Shown: in pieces, positions 1 through 8,502 of the stretch
Layout: each line of letters starts with the position of its first letter
Numbering within the stretch: position 1 is the first letter of the stretch
NCBI GenBank assembly: GCA_023213215.1
Contig: CP096136.1
Span: forward strand, 3,386,724 to 3,450,723
From: Flavobacterium sp. JAD_PAG50586_2
GTDB taxonomy: Bacteria; Bacteroidota; Bacteroidia; Flavobacteriales; Flavobacteriaceae
Length of the DNA: 64,000 nucleotides
Reading direction: 5' to 3'
The notes under the pieces: model-generated
Told to the model about the DNA's origin: nothing
Seen by the model: only the letters and a program-made list of their open reading frames with translations
The model's database searches: none
Translations under genes and position numbers: made by a program

Positions 1-1
1 T

Positions 2-283
2 TTTAACACGAGTTGGTTTTATGCTGAAGGCAATCGTCGCGGACTTGGATTTGATAAACCGCAGATCAGTGGTGCAGGCCCAACTTGTGGCTGTGTATCG
101 ATGTCGAGTTTTGGCCATACTGGTTTTACCGGAACCATTGCGTGGGCTGATCCTGCAAGTGATATAATTTACGTTTTCCTTTCCAACAGAACTTATCCTG
201 ACTCTAATCTACCCAATGCACTTTCCAAAGAAAATATCCGCGAGGATATTCAACGTGTGATACAGGAAGCGATTATCGATTAA
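2..283 (+). CDS. C-terminal end of a beta-lactamase-family serine hydrolase (partial)
   Basis: The reading frame is open from the left edge and stops at 283, so only the last ~93 residues are present. They contain HTGFTGT, which matches the third active-site box (KTG-like, here HTG) of class C beta-lactamase-fold hydrolases, followed by the usual strand ending in VFLSNR. In Bacteroidota such domains occur alone or at the C terminus of glycoside hydrolase family 3 proteins; the missing N-terminal part would decide. Probably periplasmic. The family is well supported, the substrate is not. Confidence 0.7.
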   Translation, partial: FNTSWFYAEGNRRGLGFDKPQISGAGPTCGCVSMSSFGHTGFTGTIAWADPASDIIYVFLSNRTYPDSNLPNALSKENIREDIQRVIQEAIID

Positions 284-412
284 GTATGGGTAGTTTTGAA
301 ATTACATTTATTATTAAATTTTAAATGACCGCCTGATTTTTTTGTCAATTCCATCGACAAAATTCATTTCCATTGCGATTTACAGATTTTTTTTCCGTTA
401 AACGATTTTACG

Positions 413-442
413 TTTGATATTAAATTATAGTTAATAAGTTTG
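413..442 (+). promoter_or_regulatory. Bacteroidota-type promoter for the 474 gene
   Basis: TTTG at 413-416, an 18-bp spacer and TAAGTTTG at 435-442 match the -33 TTTG / -7 TAnnTTTG consensus of Bacteroidota primary sigma factors. The start codon follows 31 bp later. An alternative -7 box, TACGTTTG, lies at 409-416. Confidence 0.55.
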
Positions 443-473
443 AATTGAATTTCAATGCCACACATTCAATCTT

Positions 474-854
474 ATGAATAATATATTTAATCCCGTATAC
501 CGACAAGATTATCTAAACGGATATTCTAATGGTCAGAACCCTTATCTGGAAGTAAAAGAAAAAGAAAAACAAAACGAAGCTTACCTATACGGCTTTAATC
601 AAGGAAGATTGGATTATGAACGAATGAATGGAAAAGTCATTCACGGCATCCCAAAACTGATTGTCACCAATAAAGTCTTAGAAGATTTTCTTTTGGCCGG
701 AATGTTGGGTATTAGTATCAATGATGACGATTATACGGCATTCCAGATTGATGTTATTTCGAAATGGTATCAGAGTGGAATTGAAAAATACAATCCCAAT
801 CAAAGCAGCTATCTTTTAAGCCTTTTGGAAGAAAACGGAATTGAGATAATTTAA
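474..854 (+). CDS. Hypothetical protein, 126 aa
   Basis: I do not recognise this family. It is a soluble, mixed-charge protein with no signal peptide or membrane segment. The N-terminal half is rich in Tyr, Asn and Gln and contains two similar patches, YLNGYSNGQ and YLYGFNQGR, which look like a short internal duplication. It has a good promoter upstream and stops 1 bp before the convergent end of the acetyltransferase gene. Codon use resembles its neighbours, so it is probably a real gene of unknown function. Confidence 0.7.
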   Translation: MNNIFNPVYRQDYLNGYSNGQNPYLEVKEKEKQNEAYLYGFNQGRLDYERMNGKVIHGIPKLIVTNKVLEDFLLAGMLGISINDDDYTAFQIDVISKWYQSGIEKYNPNQSSYLLSLLEENGIEII

Positions 855-855
855 G

Positions 856-1353
856 TTATTCCAGCATCAGCTGCATAATCACGCTATGCAGCCATCGGTC
901 AAACTTGAAACCACTTTCTTTTATAGTTCCGACATTTTCGAAACCAAACTGCTCGTGGAAACGGATACTGTTTTCATTCTCAGCATCTATTACACCCACC
1001 ATTGTATGTAGTTTTTGCTTTTTTGCTAAATCGATAAGGTTTTGCAGTACTATTTTTCCAACCCCTTTTCCGTTTTCATCCGGGGCTACATAAACAGAAT
1101 GTTCGACCGTAAATTTATAGGCTTCGCGAAAGCGGAATTCACTATAATACCCGAAACCAACAACTGTGTCATTAATGGTAGCTACAATTACCGGAAATCC
1201 TTTCTTTATCTTATCATCAAAAATGGCTTGTTGCTGTTCAGTTGTCCGCACTTCATAATCATATAATGCGGTTGAATTCAAAATATAATAATTGAGAATC
1301 CCAACGATAGTTTCAGCATCGCTTATTTGGTAAGGTCTAATTTTGATTTCCAT
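856..1353 (-). CDS. GNAT N-acetyltransferase, phosphinothricin acetyltransferase-like
   Basis: A 165-residue single-domain GNAT protein that would transfer acetyl from acetyl-CoA to a small amine. The N terminus (IRPYQISDAETIVGILNYYI) and the pattern of small Glu/Asp-rich strands resemble the Pat/Bar/YncA group. Motif A, the CoA pyrophosphate loop, is seen as VAPDENGKGVGKIVLQ, and the C-terminal FHEQFGFENVGTIKESGFKFDRW is typical of the subfamily. Proteins of this type acetylate phosphinothricin or methionine sulfone analogues, but many members have unknown substrates. It is divergently arranged with menD and shares its 95-bp upstream region. Confidence 0.85.
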   Translation of the reverse strand: MEIKIRPYQISDAETIVGILNYYILNSTALYDYEVRTTEQQQAIFDDKIKKGFPVIVATINDTVVGFGYYSEFRFREAYKFTVEHSVYVAPDENGKGVGKIVLQNLIDLAKKQKLHTMVGVIDAENENSIRFHEQFGFENVGTIKESGFKFDRWLHSVIMQLMLE

Positions 1354-1399
1354 AGCTTAAAAAGTAGCTGTAAAAATAAAGAAAACAAATTATACCGTA

Positions 1400-1429
1400 T
1401 TGAAAAAAGAGCACAACTTCGTATATTTG
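1400..1429 (+). promoter_or_regulatory. Promoter for menD
   Basis: TTG at 1400-1402, a 19-bp spacer and TATATTTG at 1422-1429 closely fit the Bacteroidota promoter consensus. The menD start codon is 18 bp downstream of the -7 box. Confidence 0.6.
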
Positions 1430-1447
1430 TTAGACTAAAAAACAACA

Positions 1448-3109
1448 ATGATTTATCCTAAAATACCTTTGGCGCAAAGCATTATCGAAATTTGCCAGGC
1501 TAAAGGAGTTCATGATATCGTTATCTCACCAGGTTCCAGAAATGCACCTTTAACAATCGGGTTTACCAATAATCCTAAATTTAACTGTTACAGCATCGCT
1601 GATGAAAGATGTGCTGCATTTTTTGCCCTTGGAATTGCACAGCAAACCCGCAAACCTGTTGCTGTAGTCTGTACTTCAGGATCTGCTTTATTGAATTATT
1701 ATCCGGCTTTGGCAGAAGCGTTTTACAGCCAGATTCCGTTTATCGTTATTTCTGCCGACAGGCCTTCCGATAAGATTGACATTGGCGACGGACAAACCAT
1801 CCGCCAGGAAAATGTTTTTATCAATCACTCTTTATACAATGCAAACCTAACTGAAACCGCTTCCGTAGCGAATGATGTTTTTATCAATGAAGCCATTAAT
1901 GTTGCCATTGCCCGAAAAGGACCGGTTCATATCAACGTTCCTTTTGAAGAGCCATTATATGAAACGACCAATAAACTTTCGGTCGATTTTAATATCACAG
2001 GGCTAAATATTTCACACAGATTAGTCGATGTAGATGATATAATCGCATATACGACCTTATGGAATTACAGCAACAACATCCTGATTTTGGTTGGCGAATG
2101 CGCTCCGAATGCAATAGAGCAGGAATGGTTGGAGAAATTGGCTGCATTACCTTCCGTAGTTGTGATGACCGAAGCTACATCCAACCTGCATCATCCGAGT
2201 TTTATTAGCAATATTGATACTTTAATAACTCCGTTTACCAATGCAGATTTTCTAAAATTACAACCTAGAATCCTCATTACATTTGGCGGAATGATTGTTT
2301 CCAAAAGAGTGAAAGCTTTCCTCAGAAAATACAAACCAAGGCATCACTGGCATATTGATGAACATCGTGCTTATGATACATTTGGCATTCTGACGAAACA
2401 TTTTCAGGTAGAGCCCAATCAGTTTTTTAAACAGTTTCTTCCGTTTATAAAGAAGAAAGAAAGTAACTATAAAGATATCTTTACAGTGATTCAGGACAAA
2501 CGTAAAATAAAGCATGCCGAATATCTTTCTGATGTTCCGTTTTCCGACCTAAAAGCCTTTGAAAGCATATTGCAGGGTTTGCCCAAAGAAATACAGTTGC
2601 AGATCAGCAATAGTTCCGCCATTCGCTATGCACAATTATTTGATATCGATAAATCGATTGAAGTCTTCTGTAATAGAGGAACGAGCGGAATTGACGGAAG
2701 TACATCCACAGCAATTGGCGCTGCCATTGGAAGCAGGAAACCAACGGTTTTAATAACAGGTGATGTTGGATTCTTATACGATAGCAATGCACTTTGGAAC
2801 AATTACATTCCAAAGGATTTCAAAATCATTTTGATAAACAACGGTGGTGGCGGTATTTTTAGGATTTTGCCAGGACACAAAGAAGATGAAACCTTCAATA
2901 CCTATTTCGAAACCTCTCACTGCCTGACAGCCGAACATTTAGCCAAAATGTACCTTTTTGATTATGCTGCTGTAAGTGACGAAGCATCATTAAAGAAAGG
3001 ATTGCAAAAGCTGTACAAACAAAATAAAAAACCAATGATTCTCGAAGTTTTCACGCCAACACGCGAGAACAATAAACTATTGTTGAACTATTTTAAAGCA
3101 CTGGTATAA
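1448..3109 (+). CDS. menD: 2-succinyl-5-enolpyruvyl-6-hydroxy-3-cyclohexene-1-carboxylate synthase
   Basis: MenD is the thiamine-diphosphate enzyme that joins isochorismate to the succinyl semialdehyde carbanion from 2-oxoglutarate, the committed step of menaquinone synthesis in the cytosol. At 553 residues it has the usual length. The N-terminal pyrimidine-binding domain shows ISPGSRNAPLT near residue 27 followed by an ERCAAFFALG patch. The C-terminal ThDP-binding domain shows GDVGFLYDSNALWNN and the glycine run NNGGGGIFRILPG around residues 440-475. No other men genes lie in the window. Its own promoter precedes it, and the HD-domain gene follows after 30 bp. Confidence 0.95.
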   Translation: MIYPKIPLAQSIIEICQAKGVHDIVISPGSRNAPLTIGFTNNPKFNCYSIADERCAAFFALGIAQQTRKPVAVVCTSGSALLNYYPALAEAFYSQIPFIVISADRPSDKIDIGDGQTIRQENVFINHSLYNANLTETASVANDVFINEAINVAIARKGPVHINVPFEEPLYETTNKLSVDFNITGLNISHRLVDVDDIIAYTTLWNYSNNILILVGECAPNAIEQEWLEKLAALPSVVVMTEATSNLHHPSFISNIDTLITPFTNADFLKLQPRILITFGGMIVSKRVKAFLRKYKPRHHWHIDEHRAYDTFGILTKHFQVEPNQFFKQFLPFIKKKESNYKDIFTVIQDKRKIKHAEYLSDVPFSDLKAFESILQGLPKEIQLQISNSSAIRYAQLFDIDKSIEVFCNRGTSGIDGSTSTAIGAAIGSRKPTVLITGDVGFLYDSNALWNNYIPKDFKIILINNGGGGIFRILPGHKEDETFNTYFETSHCLTAEHLAKMYLFDYAAVSDEASLKKGLQKLYKQNKKPMILEVFTPTRENNKLLLNYFKALV

Positions 3110-3139
3110 ATTTATATCTTTACTAAAACCGATAAATTT

Positions 3140-4375
3140 GTGAGTAACACTAATAAACTTAAAATATTCAACGATCCGATTTACGGATTTATCACTATTC
3201 CCAATACACTGATTTACGATTTAATTCAACATCCTTATTTTCAGCGATTACGTCGGATAACGCAAATGGGATTGTCTTATCTGGTTTATCCGGGAGCGAA
3301 TCATACGCGTTTTCATCATGCTATTGGTGCCATGCACATCATGCAGAAAGCAGTAGAAGTGTTGCGTTCTAAAGATGTTTCAATTTCCAAAGAGGAAGAA
3401 AATGCACTCTACATCGCAATCTTATTGCACGATATTGGACATGGACCATTTTCACACGCGATGGAACACAGCATTGTAGAGGGAGTAAATCACGAAGAAA
3501 TTTCATTGCTGTTTATGAATAAGCTTAATGAAGAATTTGGTGGGCAATTAAGTCTGGCAATCCAGGTTTTCAAAGGGGAATATCACAGAAAGTTCATGCT
3601 GCAGCTGATTTCAAGCCAGTTGGATATGGACAGGATGGATTATCTGAAACGCGATAGTTTTTATTCTGGCGTTGCCGAAGGAAATATCAATTCAGACCGG
3701 CTTATCCAGATGCTAAACGTGATGGATGATGTTTTGGTTATGGAAGAAAAAGGAATTTATTCGATAGAAAAATTCTTAATGGCAAGACGATTAATGTATT
3801 GGCAGGCGTATCTGCATAAGACCAGTTTGGTGGCCGAATTAACCTTGACAAAAGCATTGCAGAGAGCCAAAGAACTGCTCCATGAAGGAGTTGAAATCGA
3901 ATGCAGTCGTCCGTTAAAATACTTTATGGAACACAAGGTAAGTCTCGAAAATTTCTCTATTTCTGATTTAGATGTCTTTGCTCAATTAGATGATTTTGAT
4001 ATTGTTAGTGCTTTAAAAAACTGGCAGCATCACGGCGATTTTATATTGAGTAGCCTTAGTAAAATGATTATCAACAGGGATTTGTCTAAAATCAAACTAA
4101 ATAATGAAAAATTCCCCAAAGAAGTATTGACAGAGATGACTATTCGTTTTGCTACAGCAAATAACATCACTGTAGCCGAAGCCAAATATTTTATCTTTAA
4201 GGGAAAAATCAAAAATCAGGCTTACAGTAAAGATGCCGAACCTATTAGGATACTAAAGAAAGATAAAAGCATAGAAGATGTGGTCGAAGCTTCGGATCAA
4301 TTGAATTTGAAAGCGCTATCGAAACCCGTAACCAAGTATTTTATCTGTTATCCAAAACAACTTCAAGAAATTTAA
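3140..4375 (+). CDS. HD-domain phosphohydrolase (dGTPase/YwfO-like)
   Basis: A 411-residue HD-superfamily metal-dependent phosphohydrolase. The HD signature is visible as RFHHAIGAMH and LLHDIGHGPFSH near residues 55-106, with a later Asp (DMDRMDYLKRDS) completing the metal site. The closest described relatives are dNTP triphosphohydrolase-like proteins such as Bacillus YwfO, so it may control deoxynucleotide pools. The start is GTG, as no nearer in-frame ATG exists upstream of the conserved FNDPIYGFITIP segment. It is a usual upstream neighbour of the lpxD cluster in Flavobacteria, although lpxD seems to have its own promoter. Confidence 0.88.
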   Translation: MSNTNKLKIFNDPIYGFITIPNTLIYDLIQHPYFQRLRRITQMGLSYLVYPGANHTRFHHAIGAMHIMQKAVEVLRSKDVSISKEEENALYIAILLHDIGHGPFSHAMEHSIVEGVNHEEISLLFMNKLNEEFGGQLSLAIQVFKGEYHRKFMLQLISSQLDMDRMDYLKRDSFYSGVAEGNINSDRLIQMLNVMDDVLVMEEKGIYSIEKFLMARRLMYWQAYLHKTSLVAELTLTKALQRAKELLHEGVEIECSRPLKYFMEHKVSLENFSISDLDVFAQLDDFDIVSALKNWQHHGDFILSSLSKMIINRDLSKIKLNNEKFPKEVLTEMTIRFATANNITVAEAKYFIFKGKIKNQAYSKDAEPIRILKKDKSIEDVVEASDQLNLKALSKPVTKYFICYPKQLQEI

Positions 4376-4395
4376 CATTAAAATCTATTTTTTTA

Positions 4396-4403
4396 TACTT
4401 TTG
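4396..4403 (+). promoter_or_regulatory. -7 box upstream of lpxD
   Basis: TACTTTTG fits TAnnTTTG; the -33 region is only TTTA. Transcription from here would start close to the ATG at 4409 of a 29-codon ORF that ends just before lpxD. Confidence 0.4.
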
Positions 4404-4408
4404 TCGGA

Positions 4409-4498
4409 ATGAAACGAACTACAAACATTTTAACTTCCTTAAGCAGGTTTCCTACTTGTGCGTTCCATCTTATTCCAATAAAAAATAAATTAGCATAA
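4409..4498 (+). CDS. Candidate leader micro-ORF upstream of lpxD, 29 aa
   Basis: An uninterrupted ORF begins with [10 protein letters not shown] five bases after a -7 promoter box and stops 1 bp before the lpxD start. It contains several Ser/Thr residues and one Cys, and no membrane segment. The placement suggests a leaderless leader peptide translated into lpxD, but a 29-codon ORF can arise by chance and I recognise no family. Confidence 0.25.
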   Translation: MKRTTNILTSLSRFPTCAFHLIPIKNKLA

Positions 4499-4499
4499 G

Positions 4500-5543
4500 A
4501 TGAAATTTACAGCAGCACAAATAGCGGGAATTCTGGAAGGTGAAGTGGTGGGAAACCCTGACGCTGAAGTATTCAAATTGGCTAAGATTGAAGAAGGTAC
4601 CGAAGGTTCACTGACATTTTTGGCCAACCCAAAGTATGTCAATTTCATCTACACAACGGCTGCTACCATTACAATTGTAAATAATGATTTTGTTCCGGAA
4701 AATGAACTCACTACAACTTTGATTAAGGTCGAAGACGCTTATCAGTCCTTTTCAAAACTGCTGGAATATTACAATCAGGTCAAGTTGATGAAATCGGGGA
4801 TTGAGCAGCCATCAGTGATTTCTGAAAATGTAACTTATGGCGAACAGCTTTATTTAGGAAGCTTTAGCTATATCGGAAAAAATGTTAGTATCGGTAAGAA
4901 TGTAAAAATATATCCTAATTGCTTTATTGGAGACAATGTTAAGATAGGTGATAACTGCATATTCTTTGCCGGAGTAAAAATATATTCTGAAACCATAATT
5001 GGCAACAACTGTAATTTTCATTCAGGCTGTGTTGTTGGTTCTGACGGTTTTGGTTTCGCACCAACAGATAACGGAACATTCAATAAAATTCCTCAAATTG
5101 GAAATGTAGTTATAGAAGATAATGTTGAAATCGGTGCCAATTCTACTATCGACAGAGCGACTTTAGGAACGACTTTGATCCGTAAAGGAGTAAAATTAGA
5201 CAATCATATTCAGGTTGCCCACAATGTTGAAATAGGCGAGAACACTGTTATAGCGGCACAAACCGGAATTGCAGGTTCAACCAAAATCGGCAGCAATTGC
5301 ATGATTGGCGGACAGGTTGGAATCGCTGGACATATTACCATTGGTAACAATGTTCGCGTTCAGGCACAATCCGGAATTGGAAAAAGCATTGCCGATGGTG
5401 AAGTCATTCAAGGCTCTCCGGCATTTAATTATGGGGACTACAGCAAATCTTATGTGCATTTCAGGAATCTTCCAAAGATTGTGTCCGATATTGAAGAATT
5501 GAAAAAAATAATACACCCGAAGCATAGCTACGGAATAAACTAA
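4500..5543 (+). CDS. lpxD: UDP-3-O-(3-hydroxyacyl)glucosamine N-acyltransferase LpxD
   Basis: LpxD adds the second hydroxyacyl chain, from acyl-ACP, to UDP-3-O-acylglucosamine in lipid A synthesis. The 347-residue protein has the N-terminal uridine-binding domain (residues 1-100) followed by a left-handed beta helix of hexapeptide repeats (about 100-315). The expected catalytic His is at residue 241 in QVAHNVEIG, and SDGFGFAPT marks the substrate loop. It is first in the lpxD-lpxC/fabZ-lpxA-efp-lpxD2 cluster, with 19 bp to the next gene. A second, shorter LpxD-like gene lies 3 kb downstream. Confidence 0.95.
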   Translation: MKFTAAQIAGILEGEVVGNPDAEVFKLAKIEEGTEGSLTFLANPKYVNFIYTTAATITIVNNDFVPENELTTTLIKVEDAYQSFSKLLEYYNQVKLMKSGIEQPSVISENVTYGEQLYLGSFSYIGKNVSIGKNVKIYPNCFIGDNVKIGDNCIFFAGVKIYSETIIGNNCNFHSGCVVGSDGFGFAPTDNGTFNKIPQIGNVVIEDNVEIGANSTIDRATLGTTLIRKGVKLDNHIQVAHNVEIGENTVIAAQTGIAGSTKIGSNCMIGGQVGIAGHITIGNNVRVQAQSGIGKSIADGEVIQGSPAFNYGDYSKSYVHFRNLPKIVSDIEELKKIIHPKHSYGIN

Positions 5544-5562
5544 ACTTAAAATAAGCATACCC

Positions 5563-6951
5563 ATGGTTAAACAAAAAACCATCCAAAACGAGATTTCACT
5601 TACTGGTGTTGGATTACATACGGGAAAAGAAGTTAAAATGACTTTCAAACCTGCGCCTGTTAACAATGGCTTTACCTTTGTTAGAGTGGATCTTGAAGGT
5701 TCGCCTGTTATTGAAGCTGACGCGAACTATGTAGTAAATACACAACGCGGTACAAACCTTGAAAAATTAGGTGTGAAAATCCAGACTTCAGAACATGTTT
5801 TAGCTGCTTTTGTTGGTTGCGATGTAGATAACGTAATTATCGAACTTAATGAATCTGAGCCACCCATTATGGACGGTTCTTCTAAGTATTTTGTGGAAGC
5901 AATCGAAAAGGCAGGAGTTGTTGAGCAGGATGCGGAACGCATTTATTATGTTGTCAAGGAAGTAATTTCATTTACTGATGAAGCAACCGGAAGCGAAATT
6001 TTATTGATGCCCTCTGATGAATATCAGGTAACCACTATGGTAGATTTTGGGACTAAAGTATTAGGTACCCAAAACGCTACGATGAAAAATATCTCGGAGT
6101 TCAAAACTGAAATTGCAGATGCAAGAACGTTTAGTTTTCTTCATGAATTGGAGACGTTGTTGGATAACGGTCTGATTAAAGGTGGCGACTTAAATAATGC
6201 TATTGTGTATGTTGACAAGGAAATATCACCTAAAACAATTGAAAACCTGAAGGTTGCGTTTGGAAAGGATTCTATTTCAGTTAAACCAAATGGGATTCTT
6301 GACAACCTGACGTTGCATTATCCAAATGAAGCTGCACGTCATAAACTGCTTGATGTTATTGGCGATTTAGCATTGGTGGGAACCCGAATCAAAGGGAAAG
6401 TTATTGCAAACAAGCCTGGACATTTTGTAAACACCCAGTTTGCAAAGAAATTGTCAAAAATGATTAAAATCGAACAGAAAAATCAGGTGCCGGTTTATAA
6501 TTTAAATTTGGAGCCATTGATGGATATCCATAAAATTATGGCTATTTTGCCACACCGACCACCGTTTTTGTTTATCGACCGAATAATTGAAATGTCAGAC
6601 AGCCATGTGGTTGGTTTGAAAAATGTTACGATGAACGAAACGTTCTTTGTGGGGCATTTTCCAGGTGCTCCGGTAATGCCGGGTGTAATCATTGTAGAAG
6701 CGATGGCACAAACGGGTGGAATCCTGATATTAAGTTCGGTTCCGGATCCTGAAAACTATTTGACTTACTTCATGAAAATTGATAACGTGAAGTTCAAACA
6801 TAAAGTATTGCCCGGCGATACACTGGTGTTTAAATGTGATTTGATTTCGCCTATCCGTAGAGGAATCTGCCACATGCAGGCTCGTGCTTATGCTAACGGA
6901 AAATTAGTAGCGGAAGCCGAATTAATGGCGCAAATCGCCCGAGTAAATTAA
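5563..6951 (+). CDS. lpxC/fabZ: Bifunctional UDP-3-O-acyl-GlcNAc deacetylase / 3-hydroxyacyl-ACP dehydratase
   Basis: A 462-residue fusion, normal for Bacteroidota. Residues 1 to ~305 are LpxC, the zinc deacetylase committing UDP-3-O-acyl-GlcNAc to lipid A: SLTGVGLHTG, zinc ligand His78 in SEHVLAAF, MDGSSKYF, and AARHKLLDVIGDL carrying further ligands. Residues ~315-460 are FabZ, the dehydratase of fatty-acid elongation, with its active His at residue 365 in GHFPGAPVMPG. Joining them links lipid A commitment and fatty-acid synthesis, which compete for 3-hydroxyacyl-ACP. The gene sits between lpxD and lpxA, presumably in one transcript. Confidence 0.96.
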   Translation: MVKQKTIQNEISLTGVGLHTGKEVKMTFKPAPVNNGFTFVRVDLEGSPVIEADANYVVNTQRGTNLEKLGVKIQTSEHVLAAFVGCDVDNVIIELNESEPPIMDGSSKYFVEAIEKAGVVEQDAERIYYVVKEVISFTDEATGSEILLMPSDEYQVTTMVDFGTKVLGTQNATMKNISEFKTEIADARTFSFLHELETLLDNGLIKGGDLNNAIVYVDKEISPKTIENLKVAFGKDSISVKPNGILDNLTLHYPNEAARHKLLDVIGDLALVGTRIKGKVIANKPGHFVNTQFAKKLSKMIKIEQKNQVPVYNLNLEPLMDIHKIMAILPHRPPFLFIDRIIEMSDSHVVGLKNVTMNETFFVGHFPGAPVMPGVIIVEAMAQTGGILILSSVPDPENYLTYFMKIDNVKFKHKVLPGDTLVFKCDLISPIRRGICHMQARAYANGKLVAEAELMAQIARVN

Positions 6952-7005
6952 AATAAACTATGGAATGAGTGATTTATAATTACAATTCAATTATAAAATG
7001 CGAAT

Positions 7006-7013
7006 TACATTTG
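7006..7013 (+). promoter_or_regulatory. Possible internal promoter before lpxA
   Basis: TACATTTG matches the -7 consensus inside the 86-bp gap between lpxC/fabZ and lpxA; no good -33 element is present. It could provide extra transcription of lpxA-efp. Confidence 0.3.
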
Positions 7014-7037
7014 ACTAATAAAAAATAGTAAAGACAA

Positions 7038-7820
7038 ATGAATCAACCCTTAGCATACGTACATCCGGGAGCAAAGATTGCCAAAAATGTAGTTATAGAA
7101 CCATTTACTACCATTCATAATAATGTTGTTATTGGTGATGGAACATGGATTGGTTCGAATGTAACCATCATGGAAGGCGCCAGGATAGGTAAAAACTGCA
7201 ATATTTTCCCCGGAGCTGTTATTTCGGCAGTGCCACAGGATTTAAAATTTGGTGGAGAAGAATCACTTGCGGTAATTGGAGATAATGTTACTATAAGAGA
7301 ATGCGTTACGATAAACAGGGGTACAATTGCTTCTGGCCAGACGAAGATTGGAAACAACTGCTTAATCATGGCAACAGCGCATATTGCACACGATTGCCAT
7401 ATTGGTGATAACGTAATTTTGGTTAATGGCGTTCTTTTAGGCGGACACGTTACGGTTGGTAACTTTGCTATCATTGGCGGTTTATCAGCGGTGCATCAAT
7501 TTATAAGTATTGGCGATCATGCTATGATTTCTGGTGGCTCACTGTTGCGAAAGGATGTTCCACCGTACACTAAAGCTGCTAAAGAACCGCTTTCCTATGT
7601 CGGGATCAATTCGGTTGGATTGAGAAGGCGTGGTTTCGCTTCTGATAAAATCAGGGAGATTCAGGAAATTTATAGGATTCTTTATCAGAAAAATTACAAT
7701 ACAACCCAGGCTTTGGCCAAAATTGAAGGAGAAATGGAAGCAACTCCGGAACGTGATGAAATATTGGATTTCATTAGAAATTCATCACGAGGTATAATGA
7801 AAGGGTACACTGGAGTATAA
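7038..7820 (+). CDS. lpxA: UDP-N-acetylglucosamine acyltransferase LpxA
   Basis: LpxA transfers a 3-hydroxyacyl chain from ACP to the 3-OH of UDP-GlcNAc, the first step of lipid A synthesis. The 260-residue protein has the standard length: a left-handed beta helix through about residue 190 and a C-terminal helical domain (RGFASDKIREIQEIYRILY). The expected catalytic His is in HIAHDCHIGDN near residue 118, and AVPQDLKFGGE is the conserved LpxA loop. It follows lpxC/fabZ after 86 bp and precedes efp by 39 bp. Confidence 0.95.
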   Translation: MNQPLAYVHPGAKIAKNVVIEPFTTIHNNVVIGDGTWIGSNVTIMEGARIGKNCNIFPGAVISAVPQDLKFGGEESLAVIGDNVTIRECVTINRGTIASGQTKIGNNCLIMATAHIAHDCHIGDNVILVNGVLLGGHVTVGNFAIIGGLSAVHQFISIGDHAMISGGSLLRKDVPPYTKAAKEPLSYVGINSVGLRRRGFASDKIREIQEIYRILYQKNYNTTQALAKIEGEMEATPERDEILDFIRNSSRGIMKGYTGV

Positions 7821-7859
7821 ACAGATAACAAAACGAATAAAAATTAAACATACATTATA

Positions 7860-8426
7860 ATGGCATCTACATCAGATATTAGAAACGGATTATGCATCAA
7901 GTTCAATCACGATATTTATAAAATCATCGAATTCCTTCACGTTAAGCCTGGAAAAGGACCAGCTTTCGTTAGAACCAAATTAAGAAGTTTAACCAATGGG
8001 AAAGTGTTAGACAACACTTTTTCTGCAGGCCACAAGATTGATGAAGTTCGTGTAGAAACACAAAATTTCCAGTATTTATATGCCGAAGGGGATCAGTTTC
8101 ATTTTATGAATACCGAATCCTACGAGCAAATTACTTTGGATAAAAAAGTCCTTGATGCTCCAGACTTGCTGAAAGAAGGAACAGTCGTAATGGTTCAGAT
8201 CAACACCGAAACCGATTTGCCGCTGTCTGTAGATATGCCGGCTTCCATTGTTTTGGAAGTTACCTATGCTGAGCCGGGAGTAAAAGGAAATACAGCTACC
8301 AACGCAACCAAACCTGCGAAAGTAGAAACCGGAGCTTCTGTAAACGTACCATTGTTTATCAACGAAGGGGATAAAATCAAAATTGATACTGCTACCGGTT
8401 CTTATATGGAGCGTGTAAAAGAGTAG
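7860..8426 (+). CDS. efp: Translation elongation factor P
   Basis: EF-P enters the ribosomal E site and relieves stalling at polyproline stretches. The 188 residues form three beta-barrel domains: a KOW-like N-terminal domain, an OB domain starting near residue 65, and a C-terminal OB domain with NVPLFINEGDKIKIDTATGSYMERV. The loop that carries the functional lysine in other bacteria is seen as HVKPGKGPAF with Lys32 at the tip. I see no epmA, epmB, earP or ymfI homologue nearby. Its place inside the lipid A cluster is common in Bacteroidota. Confidence 0.96.
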   Translation: MASTSDIRNGLCIKFNHDIYKIIEFLHVKPGKGPAFVRTKLRSLTNGKVLDNTFSAGHKIDEVRVETQNFQYLYAEGDQFHFMNTESYEQITLDKKVLDAPDLLKEGTVVMVQINTETDLPLSVDMPASIVLEVTYAEPGVKGNTATNATKPAKVETGASVNVPLFINEGDKIKIDTATGSYMERVKE

Positions 8427-8494
8427 GTTATAAGTTTAGAAAGTTTAGAAGTTTAGTTTTTCTAAACCTTATAACCTTTCTAAACCTTCTAAAC
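8426..8494. repeat. Low-complexity inverted repeat downstream of efp
   Basis: The gap holds several copies of GTTTAGAA on the left and TTCTAAAC on the right of a short T run, so the transcript can fold into a long imperfect hairpin (GGTTATAAG pairs with CTTATAACC). It might attenuate or protect the efp message, but it has no clean U tract after the stem. Confidence 0.5.
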
Positions 8495-8502
8495 ATTATT
8501 TA

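Noticed and set aside
5563..6951. lpxC-fabZ fusion as a novelty
   Set aside because: This fusion is standard in Bacteroidota.
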